This document shows, in pieces, positions 31,746 to 43,300 of a stretch of DNA of 64,000 nucleotides. Numbering within the stretch: the first letter of the stretch is position 1; each line of letters starts with the position of its first letter. The stretch spans positions 2,480,001 through 2,544,000 of the forward strand of contig OX596346.1 in the NCBI GenBank assembly GCA_951394405.1, in the 5' to 3' direction. The DNA is from Coprinellus micaceus. Taxonomy: Eukaryota; Basidiomycota; Agaricomycetes; Agaricales; Psathyrellaceae. A model generated the notes under the pieces. The model made no database searches. It saw only the letters and a program-made list of their open reading frames with translations, and was not told the origin of the DNA. The position numbers and the translations under genes are program-made.

Positions 31746-32773
31746 TTTATAAGGTTGAAGTATCTCAGTTCCTTGATTTCCTGATATTCACATTAGGGCG
31801 TTTCATTTTGGCGATTTCAAAAAATGATGGCTCTGTTTCGATGCCCAATTTCGGGTGCCAAAACACAGATCTTGGAAAACGAGGGCCTGATTTTCCTCAG
31901 ATGCAAAAAGGGCATCTGGGTTCCTTTCGCTGAGAAGCTTAGTTTTCAAAATCTCATCTGTCCCCAATTTCCGGCCAGTGCTTGTAGTTAGTTTGATGTT
32001 TGTACTAGCCGCCTATAGGATTGATGCAAATTTGTATGATTTGCTTGGTTGTCCCTTACCACCACCTTTCCAACGCGAGCGCCAACCACCTCTCCTCCAT
32101 CCATGTCAACCAGGGCTGCCAAGGCCAAGTCTGAGCCTGATGAGAAAGCCACCGCTGATAAAAAGCCACATGCACCTCCCCTACACTGGGACGCACACCC
32201 AGAATGGACCGACATCGGCGTCAAATACCTGCAGCAGAATACCAAGTTTCAGCTCAAGCCCTTCACTGACTCGGCCTCAGATGTGGGAGGAAGAAAGTGG
32301 CGAATGGTGATGGGAAGACACAGCTCTTTAACGAGCTCGCTGAAGCCATATTCACTGACGCCACTCTTAAGCTTGCCGTGAGAGAGGACTACAAGAAGGA
32401 CAAAGGCTGGTACTCCAAGTCACTCCAGCAGTGCTTCAGGAGGTGTGTACCCTTCATTCTACATTTATCTATGCTTACTATCATTTGTATAGGTATAAGA
32501 GGTGCTATGGTGAATGCCGCCGCCGGTTCAAGGGCACGGGAGAAGGGGTGATAACCGGCGCTAAAGCCAAAACCCTCGAAGGTGCACGCTCGATCCATCA
32601 TTCATCTTACGCCTCACTAACACCATATCAGTGGAGATCATCAAGGGTTGGCCTCTCTACACCGATCTCCATGATCTATGGTCCGCATTGCCCAACTACA
32701 ACCCAGTTGGCATTTTGAATGCAACCCTAGGTCAAGATCACATGAGCAACGCCGCCGCCTTGTTTGCGACTGC

Positions 32774-33090
32774 TAGTGATAACCAAGGATAAGGATATCC
32801 CTGAGGATAAAGGATAAAATCCGTCGAGGATAGGATAAGGATTGAGATTCTCCTATCCGTGGAATTTAAAACGCGCCCAAAAACGTCCAAAATGGACCAG
32901 AACTGGTGCAGATAGCCTTGATTTAGTTAAATATAATGTTTTGGAACTTATTTACATCAGTTCTTACCTGATTTGGACGTTCTTGGGCTCATTTTGATCG
33001 GATAAATCCGCCGGATATATATAGGATAAGGCCACGGATCGGATACGGATTGGCACTTTCGTATCCGGGGATTATCCTTGGTGATCACTA
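32774..33090. mobile_element. hAT-like MITE, 317 bases, TSD GCGACTGC
   Basis: Starts TAGTGATAACCAAGGATAA and ends TTATCCTTGGTGATCACTA, flanked by a perfect 8-base duplication GCGACTGC (32,766-32,773 and 33,091-33,098). It interrupts the SANT/Myb-like gene. The middle (GTCCAAAATGGACC, GGACGTTCTTGGGCTCATTTT) is shared with the MITE at 49,488-49,769. Confidence 0.9.
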
Positions 33091-33337
33091 GCGACTGCTG
33101 GACCGAATATCCTCAACGATGGCGACGATGACAACGATGGACTGGCCCTGCAAGACGTACTGGTTCCGAAGGATGGGTACAATGGGGGGTCAAGTGATTT
33201 CTATGAGGATGAGGAGGCAAAGCTGCAGGAGGGTGATATCGATGACAAAACTGCTGAGGTGCATAGTCCTGCACCCATGCCCTTACGCCACCTTTAACAT
33301 GCCTTCCCACAGCCTGCTGGCATCTCCGGCTCTGGGA

Positions 33338-33838
33338 TAAGGCTGAGCATGAGTCATGCATACCTGTGGGTACTCGTGGGTAGATCCGTGGGAAAACCCG
33401 CTGTGACCTGGATCTGTGAGTCCGGGTACCAGTGGGAACAAAACCCATGGGGATCTGGGTCTTGGTTTTGGATTTTTTTTGACCCACAGGTCAAAGGGCT
33501 AAAATGCAAGGATTTAATAAATATTGTATGCTACAGTTCTAATTTGCACTTTGCATGATAGATTGTGAGTGTAACAGCTGTTTTCTGGTAACAAGCAGCA
33601 TTCCATGCATTTTGGTAGCTAAAATGGTTGGTACTTGGGTAAGGATGACGTGGATATCTAGCACAAACCCATGGGTACCTGTGGGTAGATCCGTGGGAAA
33701 ACCCGCACTGACCTGGATCTGTGAGTCCAGGTAACCTGTGGGACAATACCTGTGAGGAACCAGGTCTCAACTTTTTGGCTGCAGGTACCCACAGTGTGGA
33801 TCCGGGTCGACCCATGGGTCGACTCGTGCTCAGCCTTA
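33338..33838. mobile_element. hAT-like MITE, 501 bases, TSD CTCTGGGA
   Basis: Starts TAAGGCTGAGCATGAGTC and ends GACTCGTGCTCAGCCTTA, flanked by a perfect 8-base duplication CTCTGGGA (33,330-33,337 and 33,839-33,846). Contains repeated GTGGGTAGATCCGTGGGAAA blocks (33,376 and 33,681). Non-coding. Interrupts the same gene as the previous MITE. Confidence 0.9.
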
Positions 33839-34373
33839 CTCTGGGAAGACGAACAATGTCAAGCCCAGCACCAAGAATATGAAGGATGCTAAGTCGAGTG
33901 TCAAGGATACGAAAGATATCAAGCTGAGCATGAAGGATACGAAAGAAGTCAAGCCGAGTGTGAAGAACTCGAAGGTTTCAAAGTCCAGCAGTGCTGGCAA
34001 GAAGCCTGCGTATGGCGACTCGTCTGATCTGGAGGGCCTCAAGAAGATGCACATCCTGGAGATGAAGGAGGAGGTGAAGCGATGAGATGAGAAGAACAAG
34101 GTGAGGATGCTGGAACTGGAGATTCAGAAGGGACGCCAGGTTCTCGAGGAAGAGTGGCTTCAGGCCAAGCGGAACAAGCTGGCTTTCCAGAGGGAGCAGC
34201 TTGAAGCTGAGAAGCCACAGAGGGCTGCTAATCAGAAGCGAGCGGACAAGCAGTTTGAGATGATGATGATGGCGTTTGGTTACCGATGTTGGATTTTAGC
34301 TATCTGGTGTTGTGGATGTGTAGTTAGTGTGTGCCAGCTGGTGTGGCTGGACATGCTGGGTATTGCGACTTAG

Positions 34374-34783
34374 TTTAGGGTTTGGTTTGATCTGTGCTGA
34401 ACTCCCATCAATACACCTTGCTGTTGTACCAAGTACTTCTGTTGTGGCCATTCTGTGTTTGTGTGTGTGCCCCTTATCTCTCTCATCTCTGAGCTTCTCT
34501 CTCTACCCTCTTTTCTATTCTTGACAACCGAGGTATCCAGCAGGGAGAGGGTGGGCAGCAATCCTATTTGAATGGGTACCTGCATTCAACACCTGGGCTG
34601 TCGTCTCATGGGGCTCTGCCTGGTCCATCTTCTCAGCAGATGGTTGGGGATCTCTAGCATGAACATGAAGAGGGCTTTGGCAATGGTGATATCCCCTTCA
34701 ATAATGGAGCTGGGAATGGTCTATAGACTAACAGGCTTGCGGCACTTAGATTATTACTATTTATGTTGTACTCTAACCCAGTC
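34374..34783. other. Spacer between the two convergent Harbinger genes
   Basis: Non-coding, with a TGTGTGTGT-rich part at 34,457-34,466 and CTCTC tracts. Presumably the shared 3' untranslated sequence of both genes. Confidence 0.4.
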
Positions 34784-36429
34784 CTAATTACAAGCTTGAC
34801 CACGACCACGCCAACCACAATCAGTCAACCCACTAGCAAACAGCCACTGCTGGACCTCCCAACACTTACACTGACCTCTGGACTCACGAGCACGAGCCGC
34901 TGCAACACCTTCAGCACCCTCTCCCCCACTCTCAGCACCCTCTCCCCCACTCTCATCATCCTCAAGGTCAGCTCGAGCCATCAACTGCTCCTCCCATTCC
35001 TTGTCAATTGGTTGGCCTGACTCAATCTCCTGGATCATGTTGTGTAGCACAAGGCAGGTGCGAATCCAGACAAGGGCACGTTCGTGAGCTTTCTGATTGA
35101 TAATTTGTTGGCGTAATCCCCGTGGTGACTGAAACCGGCCCTTCAGGTATCCAACAGCATGCTCTGAACAAATGCGAATCTAAGAGAAGATGGATTAGAG
35201 GAGGTTTCTGGACCAGGAATGAGACGTACATGAGAGACCCAAAAATTGAATGCACGATTCTCTGGGACATACGCTGCTGGCTTCTTATATGGGGTAATAC
35301 ACCATGCCTTGACAGGGTAAGCACTATCAGCCCAAATCCATTCCCCCGGACCCAGTAGGATTCAGTGGTCACAATATAGCCAGGAGTCCATAAAGACACT
35401 TGAATCATGTGCACTACCACAGTGGCCCGCAACATAGTCAACAATTTTGAGATTTGGAAGGGTGATGAGCTGGAAAGTGTCAGCTCACGTTATACTACTA
35501 GGTACCTGATAACGCAACTGAACATTTAGTGAATAGTTGGACTTTCTATCGAAGTACAATTCACCATGGTATCCAGGCTTTTCAGCCAAAGGGACCAAGG
35601 TGCCGTCCACGAAGACCCACCCATCTCTCCAAGTAGTGCACGTAGCTGCCTCCACATATTCCTTTGCCTCCTTCTTGGTCTGAGCGTCAGGCCAATGGAT
35701 ATGCTGGTCATGTTGGGACAGAATGGCTTCCATAACCCGCCAAGTAGCTGCCACTACCATAACCGCTGAGACACCTGCCCACTGAGCGATAGCCTCGACT
35801 GAGGCATTGCTCCCAAAGTTCCCAAAGTGCTTCAGAGCAATTGCCAGTTGTTCATTGACCGGCATCTGTGGTCGAATTCCAGTGCTGAAGAAGATACAGT
35901 GGTCCTTGATCTGGGCCAGCAGGCCATCAAATGTGGTTGGAGAGAGACGCAAATTACGTCGGAACCGGTAGGGATCATCCCAGCGGTACAACACCAAAAC
36001 CAAGTACAGCTGGGACAGCTTGTGAACTTGATTTGGGTTAAGGACGTGCGTGGAAGTGAGGTACTCAATTTGAGCACATATAGCTCCAAGGGTCGCAAGA
36101 TGCCGCTTTGTTTCCTCCCAGTCTTCGTCCTTCTCATCCATCTGGTCTGAGAACAGATGGAAACCGTCAGTGTTCGATGGCCCTTCAATCTCCAGTTCTG
36201 AGCTGGAGCCAATAGATGAGACTGTGCTGAGAGACAACATAGAGGAGAGGGAACTGATATCAGAACAGGAGTCAGGCGCATCCGACCCTATCTCCAAATT
36301 GTTTCCCTCCCTATCGTCATCCAAGGTTGATTTCCATGAGAATGAGTCACGAAACTTGTGCTTCAAGCGTTGTAGTTGCTGTAGACAACGGGCGTAGGCA
36401 AGCAGTCTGTCAAGTAGCCTCTGTCAGTG
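34784..36429 (-). pseudogene. Harbinger-like transposase (DDE), three exons
   Basis: Cuts and pastes the element. Minus-strand exons: about 36,429-35,506, 35,469-35,230 and 35,179-34,784, with a short 36-base intron (35,470-35,505) and a 50-base intron (35,180-35,229). The N-terminus is acidic and Ser-rich; then a helix-turn-helix region (FRRNLRLSPTTFDGLLAQI) and the DDE core: GWVFVDGTLVPLAEKPG (first D), GHCGSAHDSSVF, EWIWADSAYPVKAWCITPY (second D), and SEHAVGYLKGRFQSPRGLRQ (E). A TGA at 35,362-35,364 breaks exon 2. No ATG found in frame at the start. The C-terminus has GGEGAESGGEGAEG repeats. Otherwise well preserved. Confidence 0.78.
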
Positions 36430-36660
36430 GGGGACAGCTGGCATCGGGGAAGGAGATAAAGAGCAATCACAATCAAGAAATAACTTGTGCCGGCACGGCT
36501 CGAACATGAGCGCTAATTGCCAGCAAGGCCTGGCGACCTGTTTCCCGTCCGGGGGGTTTCACGTAGGACACGATTTTCGGGTCCATTTTCAGTTTCATTT
36601 TCGAAGATATGGGACCGGAAACAGAAATATCATTTTTCAAAATCGCCAAAATGAAACGCC

Positions 36661-37452
36661 CTATTGAACCTTCATACTGTAGTTGACTATTGTGTGAGAA
36701 CCTTGAACAGCGAGTTGAATGTTTAGCAGCTTCATGAGTTCAACCTTTGGTGCCTTGAATTGGTCGGCTAACGAGTTGGACATAAAGTCCCCCAAGGATC
36801 CTGAGTCAATGAGCACCCATACCGGCCTGCCTGCTATCTTCGTGACCATAGTGATTGGCTTGAGTATGTGTCTCGATACATCCTTCTGGGATGCTGCATT
36901 CCTTTCTAATGATTTGTACTTCGTCGCCTGTATAGTAGTGGCCATAAACTTGATTCCATCGCCATCATCCTTGTACTGGAGATCCTGGATAGCTGGGTAG
37001 TCTCCACAGCCCAGTACATTGTCTTCTATTTTCACTAATCAAAGGCAGTGATCCTCACTGACCCACCTGGTGTATTTGGGGTAGTGCACTTCTATCTCCA
37101 GGTTACACAGGAGTTGCAGTAGGTCCTCCTTGGTATACTCAGGTGTTGGTTCACCCATTATCTGCCTTAGCCAATCATCAAATTCCCAGGTGCTCAGGAT
37201 GGTGTTCCAGAGGTTCTCGTAAGCTGGAAGAGGGCGGCCTTTGTACCATTTCCCTGGCACAAATTTATTGTTCTCAAAGACATCACTTGCCGACATCAAG
37301 AACTTGCATTTTAGTGCCATATTGACAACCTCATAGTCCCCGCTGTTGGAATCATATGTCACCAAGAATTGGTCCTTCATAGTAAATTCCCGATGGACCT
37401 TGCCTGGGTAAGGTGCTGCATTTTTGAGTAGGGATTCCAATTTCCTCACCAT
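36661..37452 (-). pseudogene. Gag C-terminal part and retropepsin of minus-strand Gypsy
   Basis: 37,452-37,039 is a Gag-like region (FLMSASDVFENNKFVPGKW, TWEFDDWLRQIMGEPTPEYT). 37,035-36,661 has the aspartic protease: RPVWVLIDSGSLGDFMSNSL (catalytic DSG) and a flap-like block, ending at the TIR of the Harbinger element at 36,661. A stop separates the two frames. Confidence 0.65.
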
Positions 37453-38329
37453 AGGATCCCTTGCCTCACAAGGTCCTTTCCTTGGTGTGTGGTTCCATTT
37501 TCCCTTTGGTACCTCGAATATTTTATTCAGTTGTTTCTGGTACCACCCAACAAGTTACAATGTTGAATTTGGGATTTTGGGCAATGTCTCACATGAGGAA
37601 TACTGACTCCTCATCAGGGTACATCTCATTCATTATAGCGTACCCACTGTGGGGAACCTCACCAGGTTGCGCACAGATGCGAGTGCGAGGTTACCCAGCT
37701 GATAAAGCAATTCTTCAGTGTCAGCAGGAGGTCCTCCATTTCAGAGAGTTTCCCAATTAGGCAACATCACATGGGCAAGTGGAGTTGTAGGTGCCCAAGC
37801 CCAACAAAAGCTTGGGGAACAACGCCCACCCATTCAGTTGGGCTCTCCATGTCCATATGGTCTTGCCAGGCTCATAGGTGAGAGTTGGGACAGTTTCCTC
37901 CATAGGTATGACCAGAGTAGTATAAAAAAGCAACCCAGTTGCACCCTTCTTCCTTAGCTTAGCTCTCACTCTTTCTATCTCTCTGTACGTCTCAATCTAT
38001 GCATTTTCCTAGCTACTTACTACAGCCTCCAGTCCCGAGACTTGTACTACACCTGGCACTTGCACACACAAGACTCACTGTCTCTACAACTGGAGCCCAC
38101 CACAAGGGGGGATTTCACTGTGTCTCCAGACTTGGAACCACATCTCTGAGGCTTGTCTCAGGTCCTCATCTCTCTTTGTGCTCTTATCGACCCTCGTCTC
38201 GCCCCTGACTGGTTTGTATCCTTTGTCCAGCATTGTAGCTGGAGGGATAGCCATCGTCGTCACTGCTGGATTCTAGAATCAACCCAAATAAGACCCCGCC
38301 GTCGACTCGCTCAATTCCCCTTCCTCCCA

Positions 38330-38987
38330 CACCAAAACCATCTCAATTTGTCGTGTTTGATCCCTCAGACCCCCTCCCATTCACCAGATTCAACTTCAAC
38401 CAGTCTTCTGGTAGGGCCCCATGTCTACGCCCTGCCATCTTATCCAACTCCAATGAATGGTCCATCCCAGACCTATCTGACCTTCTTAACGACAAACATA
38501 AAAACACCATGCCTGATACTAAAACACCCAAGGGGAATGTCTCATTCATCCAGGGACTGCCAACCATGCCTGGACACAAGGAACAACAAGCTTCAACATT
38601 CGACGGTAGAGGTCCAAACCTCCAGCAATTCTTCCACGATTTCAAGACACTCACTGTTCTGTGTGGCGTTCCACATGACCAATGGGCGAAAAGTACTCTT
38701 GAGTACGCTTGTGCTGAAGACTATGATCTATGAAAAGATATCATCAGCACCATGGGAATGGCCTGGACCCAATTCAAGGTCAGGATCTCTGAGTTCTACG
38801 CCAGCACTAACACTGAATGCAAACACACCATCACTGACCTTGAACACCTATGTGAGAAGATGTCTGACAAGTCTCGTCTCTCAGGAGCAGAATTCAGTGA
38901 ATTCTATTGAAGATTCTGCATAATTGCTTCGTACCTGAAGTCCAAAGATCACAGGTCTGACCGGGAAGCCTCTTGTCACCTCATCAG
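38330..38987 (+). pseudogene. Gag of plus-strand Gypsy
   Basis: Frame 38,353-38,733 carries QQASTFDGRGPNLQQFFHDF and VPHDQWAKSTLEYACAEDYD, typical of the Gag capsid region of basidiomycete Gypsy elements. After a TGA (38,731) it continues in frame with WTQFKVRISEFYASTNTECK and SRLSGAEFSEFY, up to the family C element. Builds the particle shell. Dead. Confidence 0.65.
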
Positions 38988-40645
38988 CATCTCAGTCACC
39001 ATGGAATGACCCCCTTAAAGGCCTATGAATTTTTTGTTCCAATAGGCCTAAAAGGTGGTCATTCCATTTATGTTCCCCCTTCCACTATTCCACTTTCTGG
39101 TCCACTATTCCATACTTCCCTTCCAAATATCCATTCCAACTCCACATTGGGAGCCAAATCTGTTTCATATTCCACCTTCTATTCCACCATATTCCACCTT
39201 CTGTTCCACTCTTTTACAGCTTACATTCCACCTATATTCAGCAATAGTGGCAGCTTCTGAATGGGTGCAGTGATGCATATAATGCATCTGTTTAAATGTT
39301 CTGTAAGCTAATAAGCCCCAAAACATGTTTAAGCACAACTGTCTTCCACATGTGGAACAGTCTACTAACACTATGACACTATCCCTGTTTGGATTGTTTG
39401 CTATATATCTCTGTGAATTCTTGTCCAATAATTATCATTTGAGTTCTTTTAGAAAGGGCTTAGTGTCTACCTTCCATATGTGGTCTGTATGCTGTTTCTT
39501 TGTCCATTGCCAACTTTAAAAACACAAAATATATGGATTTGCTCCTATTTTTCAGCAAGCAGCCTGCAATGTTCCAGTTAATATCAGGTATTTTCATGTC
39601 TACAGAACAGATTTAGAACATGCTTTTGCATAGAATAACAGTAGTGTATAGCCTCAACCACCTAACCCAAACAATATGTGCATGCTACAAATAAACTGGA
39701 ACAAATATCAGTGTTTGGCATTTTTGGGTGACTGTGAACATTCCCACACCTAACTATTTCTGGATTTGGAAATGGGATGCAATTTGCATTGGATTACAAA
39801 TAAACAGCTAAGGAAAGGGACCACACACTTCAGAAATATGTTGAAAACTCTTGTTGCACCAGAACAAAAGACTACTTCATAAGGGAGACCAAGTGGTTCG
39901 CTATAACTCTTCTGAAACAGGTTCTTGTACAACAANNNNNNNNNNNNNNNNNNNNNNNNNNNNNNNNNNNNNNNNNNNNNNNNNNNNNNNNNNNNNNNNN
40001 NNNNNNNNNNNNNNNNNNNNNNNNNNNNNNNNNNNNNNNNNNNNNNNNNNNNNNNNNNNNNNNNNNNNNNNNNNNNNNNNNNNNNNNNNNNNNNNNNNNN
40101 NNNNNNNNNNNNNNNNNNNNNNNNNNNNNNNNNNNAAACAGCATACAGACCACATATGGAAGGTAGACACTAAGCCCTTTCTAAAAGAACTCAAATGATA
40201 ATTATTGGACAAGAATTCACAGAGATATATAGCAAACAATCCAAACAGGGATAGTGTCATAGTGTTAGTAGACTGTTCCACATGTGGAAGACAGTTGTGC
40301 TTAAACATGTTTTGGGGCTTATTAGCTTACAGAACATTTAAACAGATGCATTATATGCATCACTGCACCCATTCAGAAGCTGCCACTATTGCTGAATATA
40401 GGTGGAATGTAAGCTGTAAAAGAGTGGAATGGAAGGTGGAATGTGGTGGAACAGAAGGTGGAATATGGAACAGATTTGGATCCCAATGGGGAATTGGAAT
40501 GGATATTTGGAACAGAAAGGTAGAATAGTGGACCAGAAAATGGAATAGTGGAAGGGGGAACATGAGTGGAATGACCCCCTTAAGGCCCCATTGGAACACT
40601 AAATTAATAGGCCTTCAAGGGGGTCGTTCCATAGTGACTGAGATG
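38988..40645. mobile_element. Large inverted-repeat element (family C, copy 1)
   Basis: Starts CATCTCAGTCAC and ends GTGACTGAGATG. Arms of about 500 bases (38,988-39,520 and 40,136-40,645) are inverted copies, almost identical over 39,165-39,500 and 40,136-40,460 and more diverged near the tips. Each tip contains a GGAATGACC...GGTCATTCC hairpin as in the 93-base MITE at 11,865. The arms carry many TGGAATAGTGGA-type units. The centre holds non-coding sequence and an assembly gap. No target duplication: left flank CTCATCAG, right flank CTGGTGGA. Confidence 0.7.
39936..40135. other. Assembly gap, 200 N
   Basis: Exactly 200 unknown bases. The right inverted arm begins at the first base after the gap. 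The true size is unknown; such gaps often arise where an assembler meets an inverted repeat. Confidence 0.98.
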
Positions 40646-40648
40646 CTG

Positions 40649-42440
40649 GTGGATAGCTGGAATTCTGCTGTTCAACTTTGAGCTTCATCACGTCCCTGCC
40701 AATAAACACATTGTGGCGGACTGCTTGTCACAACATGAACATTCTCCCAATGACCCTCATCCTGATGACAATTACAATGAATGGATTGACATGGCAAACA
40801 CATTCGCCATCCATGTACTCAACTCTCACTGACTAAATCTCAATCTACTTTGCTCCGAGGACTTGTCTATGGCCACCGAAGCCTACTCGTATCGTTCAGT
40901 ATCACTGTTGCCCATTTTGTCTAGTCTGGCCACCGAAGCCTCAGCTCATCTTTCATCTTTGTTATTGTCTGTCTCATCTCATCTACCATTATCATTCACC
41001 CTGTCTCAGGCTGCTGAGGCCTTCTCGCATCGCTTACAGTCATCATCCTATGTCTCATTCACAGTCATTGAGACTGGCAAAGTTGTTCCTCAGTCCAACT
41101 CTGCTTGCAAGAAGGACGACCTCATCAGGAAGATCAACGAGTACCTTCACACTCTACAACAACCAGCAGATACTTGGGACACAGAATTCACCAGGTTTGT
41201 TCAGTATGCTCTCAATTTTTCATCACTGGGGGGAAGCTGTATTGCTGGGATTAATACCTCCAACACCAGCTGGTCACACACCCTCACCGATGAGCATCAA
41301 TCCTTAAGCAGGCCCATGAGGAACTTGGGCACAAGAGTGTCTTCACCATTACCCAGCAACTGCTTTCCAGCTCCTGGTGGCCAGATCTCCACAACAACAT
41401 AAAGTAGTGGATTTGTTTATGCCATGAGTGCCAGATTTGTAACACCACACAAGTCCATATCCCACCAAAAGTGCCCACACTGTTTTTTCTCTTTCACAAA
41501 ATCTACATTGATACCATGTTCCTCCCACAGTTACATGGCTATAACTGCATTACCCACGCTCAATGCTCGCTCTTGTCCTACCCTGAATGGTGCATGCTAC
41601 GGTCCAAAAACACATGAAGTCTAGCCTTGTTCCTGTTCAAAGACATCCTCTGCAGGTATGGCATGATTGAGAAGCTTGTAACAGACAATGGACCACCTTA
41701 TGTTGCTGCAGTGAAGCATTTCAAGGAACAGTACGACATCCCAGACATCAAGATTTCATCATACAACCCACAGACCAACAGTCCCATCAAGTGAAGCCAT
41801 TACAACGTATATGAAGCACTCATGAAGGCGACGGAAGGTAACGAGTCCAGATGGCCACTCATAGCACTGTCAGTGTTCTGGGCAGAGCGAGTTACCATTC
41901 AGAAGTCAACTGGATACTCACCGTACTACATTGTGCATGGCACCAAGCCCCTCTTCCCGTTCAACCTTGCCAAAGCGATGTTCATGGCGCCATCACTGGA
42001 TAGGATGCTCTCAACAACCAACCTCATCGCCCAGCAGGCTGTATAGCTGCAGAAGCGTCCCAAAGAACTCAAGTGGATATGCCAGACACTCCATAAGTCC
42101 AGGATCAATTCAGCTGGGGACTATGAGAAGCGTGTTAAGGTGTCTATTTGAAACTTTGACTTCAGCCCTGGGTTTCTTGTCCTTGTTTGTAACCCAAAAT
42201 TTGACAACCAATTGGCTCCAAGGCAAAGCCTCAGTACCATGGCCCTCTGGTGGTAGTATGGAGGGCTCAGGGAGGATCATACATCCTTGCAGAACTCAAC
42301 AGCTCCCTTTCGAAGCTTTGTTATGCTGCCTACCACCTATTCCAATACACGCCAAGGAACAGGACTTGTATCCCTGTAATGTCTATAACACAAGTGTCTG
42401 ATGAAGAGCTTGAAGCAACCACATGTGATCGGCAACCAAA
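40649..42440 (+). pseudogene. RNase H end and integrase of plus-strand Gypsy
   Basis: Begins with ILLFNFELHHVPANKHIVAD, the RNase H/integrase connection. Zinc-binding traces follow near 41,420. The integrase core reads LFKDILCRYGMIEKLVTDNG (catalytic D), IKISSYNPQTNSPIK then TGA, where the codon stretch around the catalytic Glu is expected, and ALSVFWAERVTIQKSTGYSP then YYIVHGTKPLFPFNLAKA. Would insert cDNA into the genome. Multiple stops and frameshifts. Confidence 0.7.
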
Positions 42441-42699
42441 CAGGCAGCACTGAACATTGTGACATTGATTGGGTGTGGACACCCGAAAGTCATACTGCTT
42501 AACAGCTCTATACTCTCTATTTTTCTTTCCCTATTTCATTCTGTCGTCTCATTCACATCTCTCCGCCTCTTTCTCTTTCTCACTCATTGTCTCATTTTTC
42601 TATTCAACCCAAAACGCCACTGTGTGCAGCAACCTACTCCAATTCCAGCAGTACCTCCATGCCCATCTTGAGCCGCTTGTACATCAAGACTACGGCACT
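42441..42699. other. Pyrimidine-rich spacer
   Basis: T/C-rich sequence after the Gypsy integrase, resembling a 3' LTR leader or the 5' region of the next open frame. No motif fixes it. Confidence 0.3.
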
Positions 42700-43145
42700 A
42701 TGGAAGCGACGCAAAGTGTGCTCTTGATTAGCACCATTGATCTTGACCTCGTGCTGGGTGAAACCTTCAAGGATGGCCTACAGACCATGAAGGCTGTTGA
42801 AGAAGTTGCAGGTTACTGTCTCCGCCCAACCCCAATCTCCGAGCTGTTCAACAAAGAAGCTGGTTATGATGTTGATGTCCAACAGCCAGAGGGCAAGCTC
42901 ATGGAACTTGAGGCGCTCTGTAACACTGTCAGAGATGCTGAGGTTGTCCAGCGACCAGGCCAAGACAGGAAGCTGATGCTGGGTGGCCTCGGGAATCTGT
43001 GGCGGCTCACCAAAGGCATGCAGCATGCTATGAACGTGGAGCACATCATGCCGCACAGTGTCAGCGTCATAAATCGGTCAAGTGTGATAGTCTACACACC
43101 AGGTGGGGTGTCAGCTCGGGAAGGAGGCTTGTGTTGCTTCCTATA
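42700..43145 (+). pseudogene. Unrecognised ORF cut by a hAT-like end
   Basis: From an ATG at 42,700 the frame stays open through 43,221: MEATQSVLLISTIDLDLVLG, RPTPISELFNKEAGYDVDVQ, MLGGLGNLWRLTKGMQHAMN. It looks like real protein but I know no family. At 43,146 it runs into TAGTGATAACCAAGGGTCA, a hAT-MITE end, so its 3' part is lost or displaced. Probably a transposon accessory gene. Confidence 0.35.
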
Positions 43146-43300
43146 TAGTGATAACCAAGGGTCACTGTACCCGCCATGGGTAGCCACCTGGGTTTCTGTG
43201 GGTGTGGGTATGGTGTATTGATGGCAGACCCTCAGCCAAACCCACACCCACATGTGGGTACCTGCAGCAAACCCCCAGGTTGTGTGCTGAAAAGGGCAAC
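43146..43300. mobile_element. Truncated hAT-like MITE
   Basis: Starts TAGTGATAACCAAGGGTCA like the MITE at 32,774, then carries GGGTAGCCACCTGGGTTTC and GTGGGTACCTGCAGC repeats. No right terminal repeat and no second copy of the left flank was found, so it is truncated. Confidence 0.5.

Larger units (their letters stand above)
32103..34373 (+). pseudogene. SANT/Myb-like protein gene of the Harbinger element
   Basis: Starts MSTRAAKAKSEPDEKAT at an ATG in good context. The DNA-binding-like part reads LHWDAHPEWTDIGVKYLQQN, then after a small frameshift near 32,300 GKTQLFNELAEAIF and GWYSKSLQQCFRR, spliced over introns 32,443-32,492 and 32,582-32,631 to YKRCYGECRRRFKGTGEGV and IIKGWPLYTDLHDLWSALP. 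This matches the accessory protein of Harbinger elements, which helps the transposase reach the nucleus and ends. Coding continues across MITEs at 32,774 and 33,338, with an acidic part (DEEAKLQEGDIDD), a Lys/Ser-rich part and a C-terminal coiled coil. TAA near 33,296 and TGA at 34,083-34,085 (context CGA-TGA-GAT) also break it. Confidence 0.65.
31796..36661. mobile_element. PIF/Harbinger-like DNA transposon
   Basis: 4.87 kb with TIRs starting GGGCGTTTCATTTTGGCGAT on both ends. It interrupts the minus-strand Gypsy between protease and RT. It carries two convergent genes, as in other Harbingers: a transposase on the minus strand (34,784-36,429) and a SANT/Myb-like protein on the plus strand (32,103-34,373). 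The flanks read TTA on the left and TAT on the right, so the expected 3-base duplication is blurred. Two hAT-like MITEs sit in the SANT gene. Confidence 0.75.
29541..37970 (-). mobile_element. Chromodomain Gypsy retrotransposon, minus strand, in pieces
   Basis: On the minus strand: Gag-like (37,452-37,039), retropepsin (37,035-36,661), then a Harbinger-like insertion (31,796-36,661), then linker and RT (31,708-30,634), RNase H (30,486-30,223) and an integrase C-terminal chromodomain (29,760-29,541). The catalytic integrase core that should lie between RNase H and the chromodomain is missing: only about 460 bases remain, including a tRNA-like unit. Its 5' side is met by the LTR of the plus-strand Gypsy near 37,650-38,130. 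Stops and frameshifts throughout. Confidence 0.7.
37650..42450 (+). mobile_element. Second Gypsy retrotransposon, plus strand, internally deleted
   Basis: A likely 5' LTR (about 37,650-38,130) carries the TATA-like GTATAAAAAAGCAACC at 37,918 followed by a pyrimidine-rich leader. Gag follows at 38,330-38,987. At 38,988 a family C element begins; beyond it, at 40,649, sequence resumes at the RNase H/integrase connection, so protease, RT and most of RNase H are missing. Integrase runs to about 42,440. No 3' LTR was identified. Confidence 0.6.

Noticed and set aside
37757..37969. Minus-strand 70-codon frame as Gypsy Gag N-terminus
   Set aside because: It overlaps the TATA box and leader of the plus-strand Gypsy LTR and shows no Gag motif.
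39851..40308. Open frames spanning the N gap
   Set aside because: They consist mainly of unknown bases and inverted-repeat sequence.
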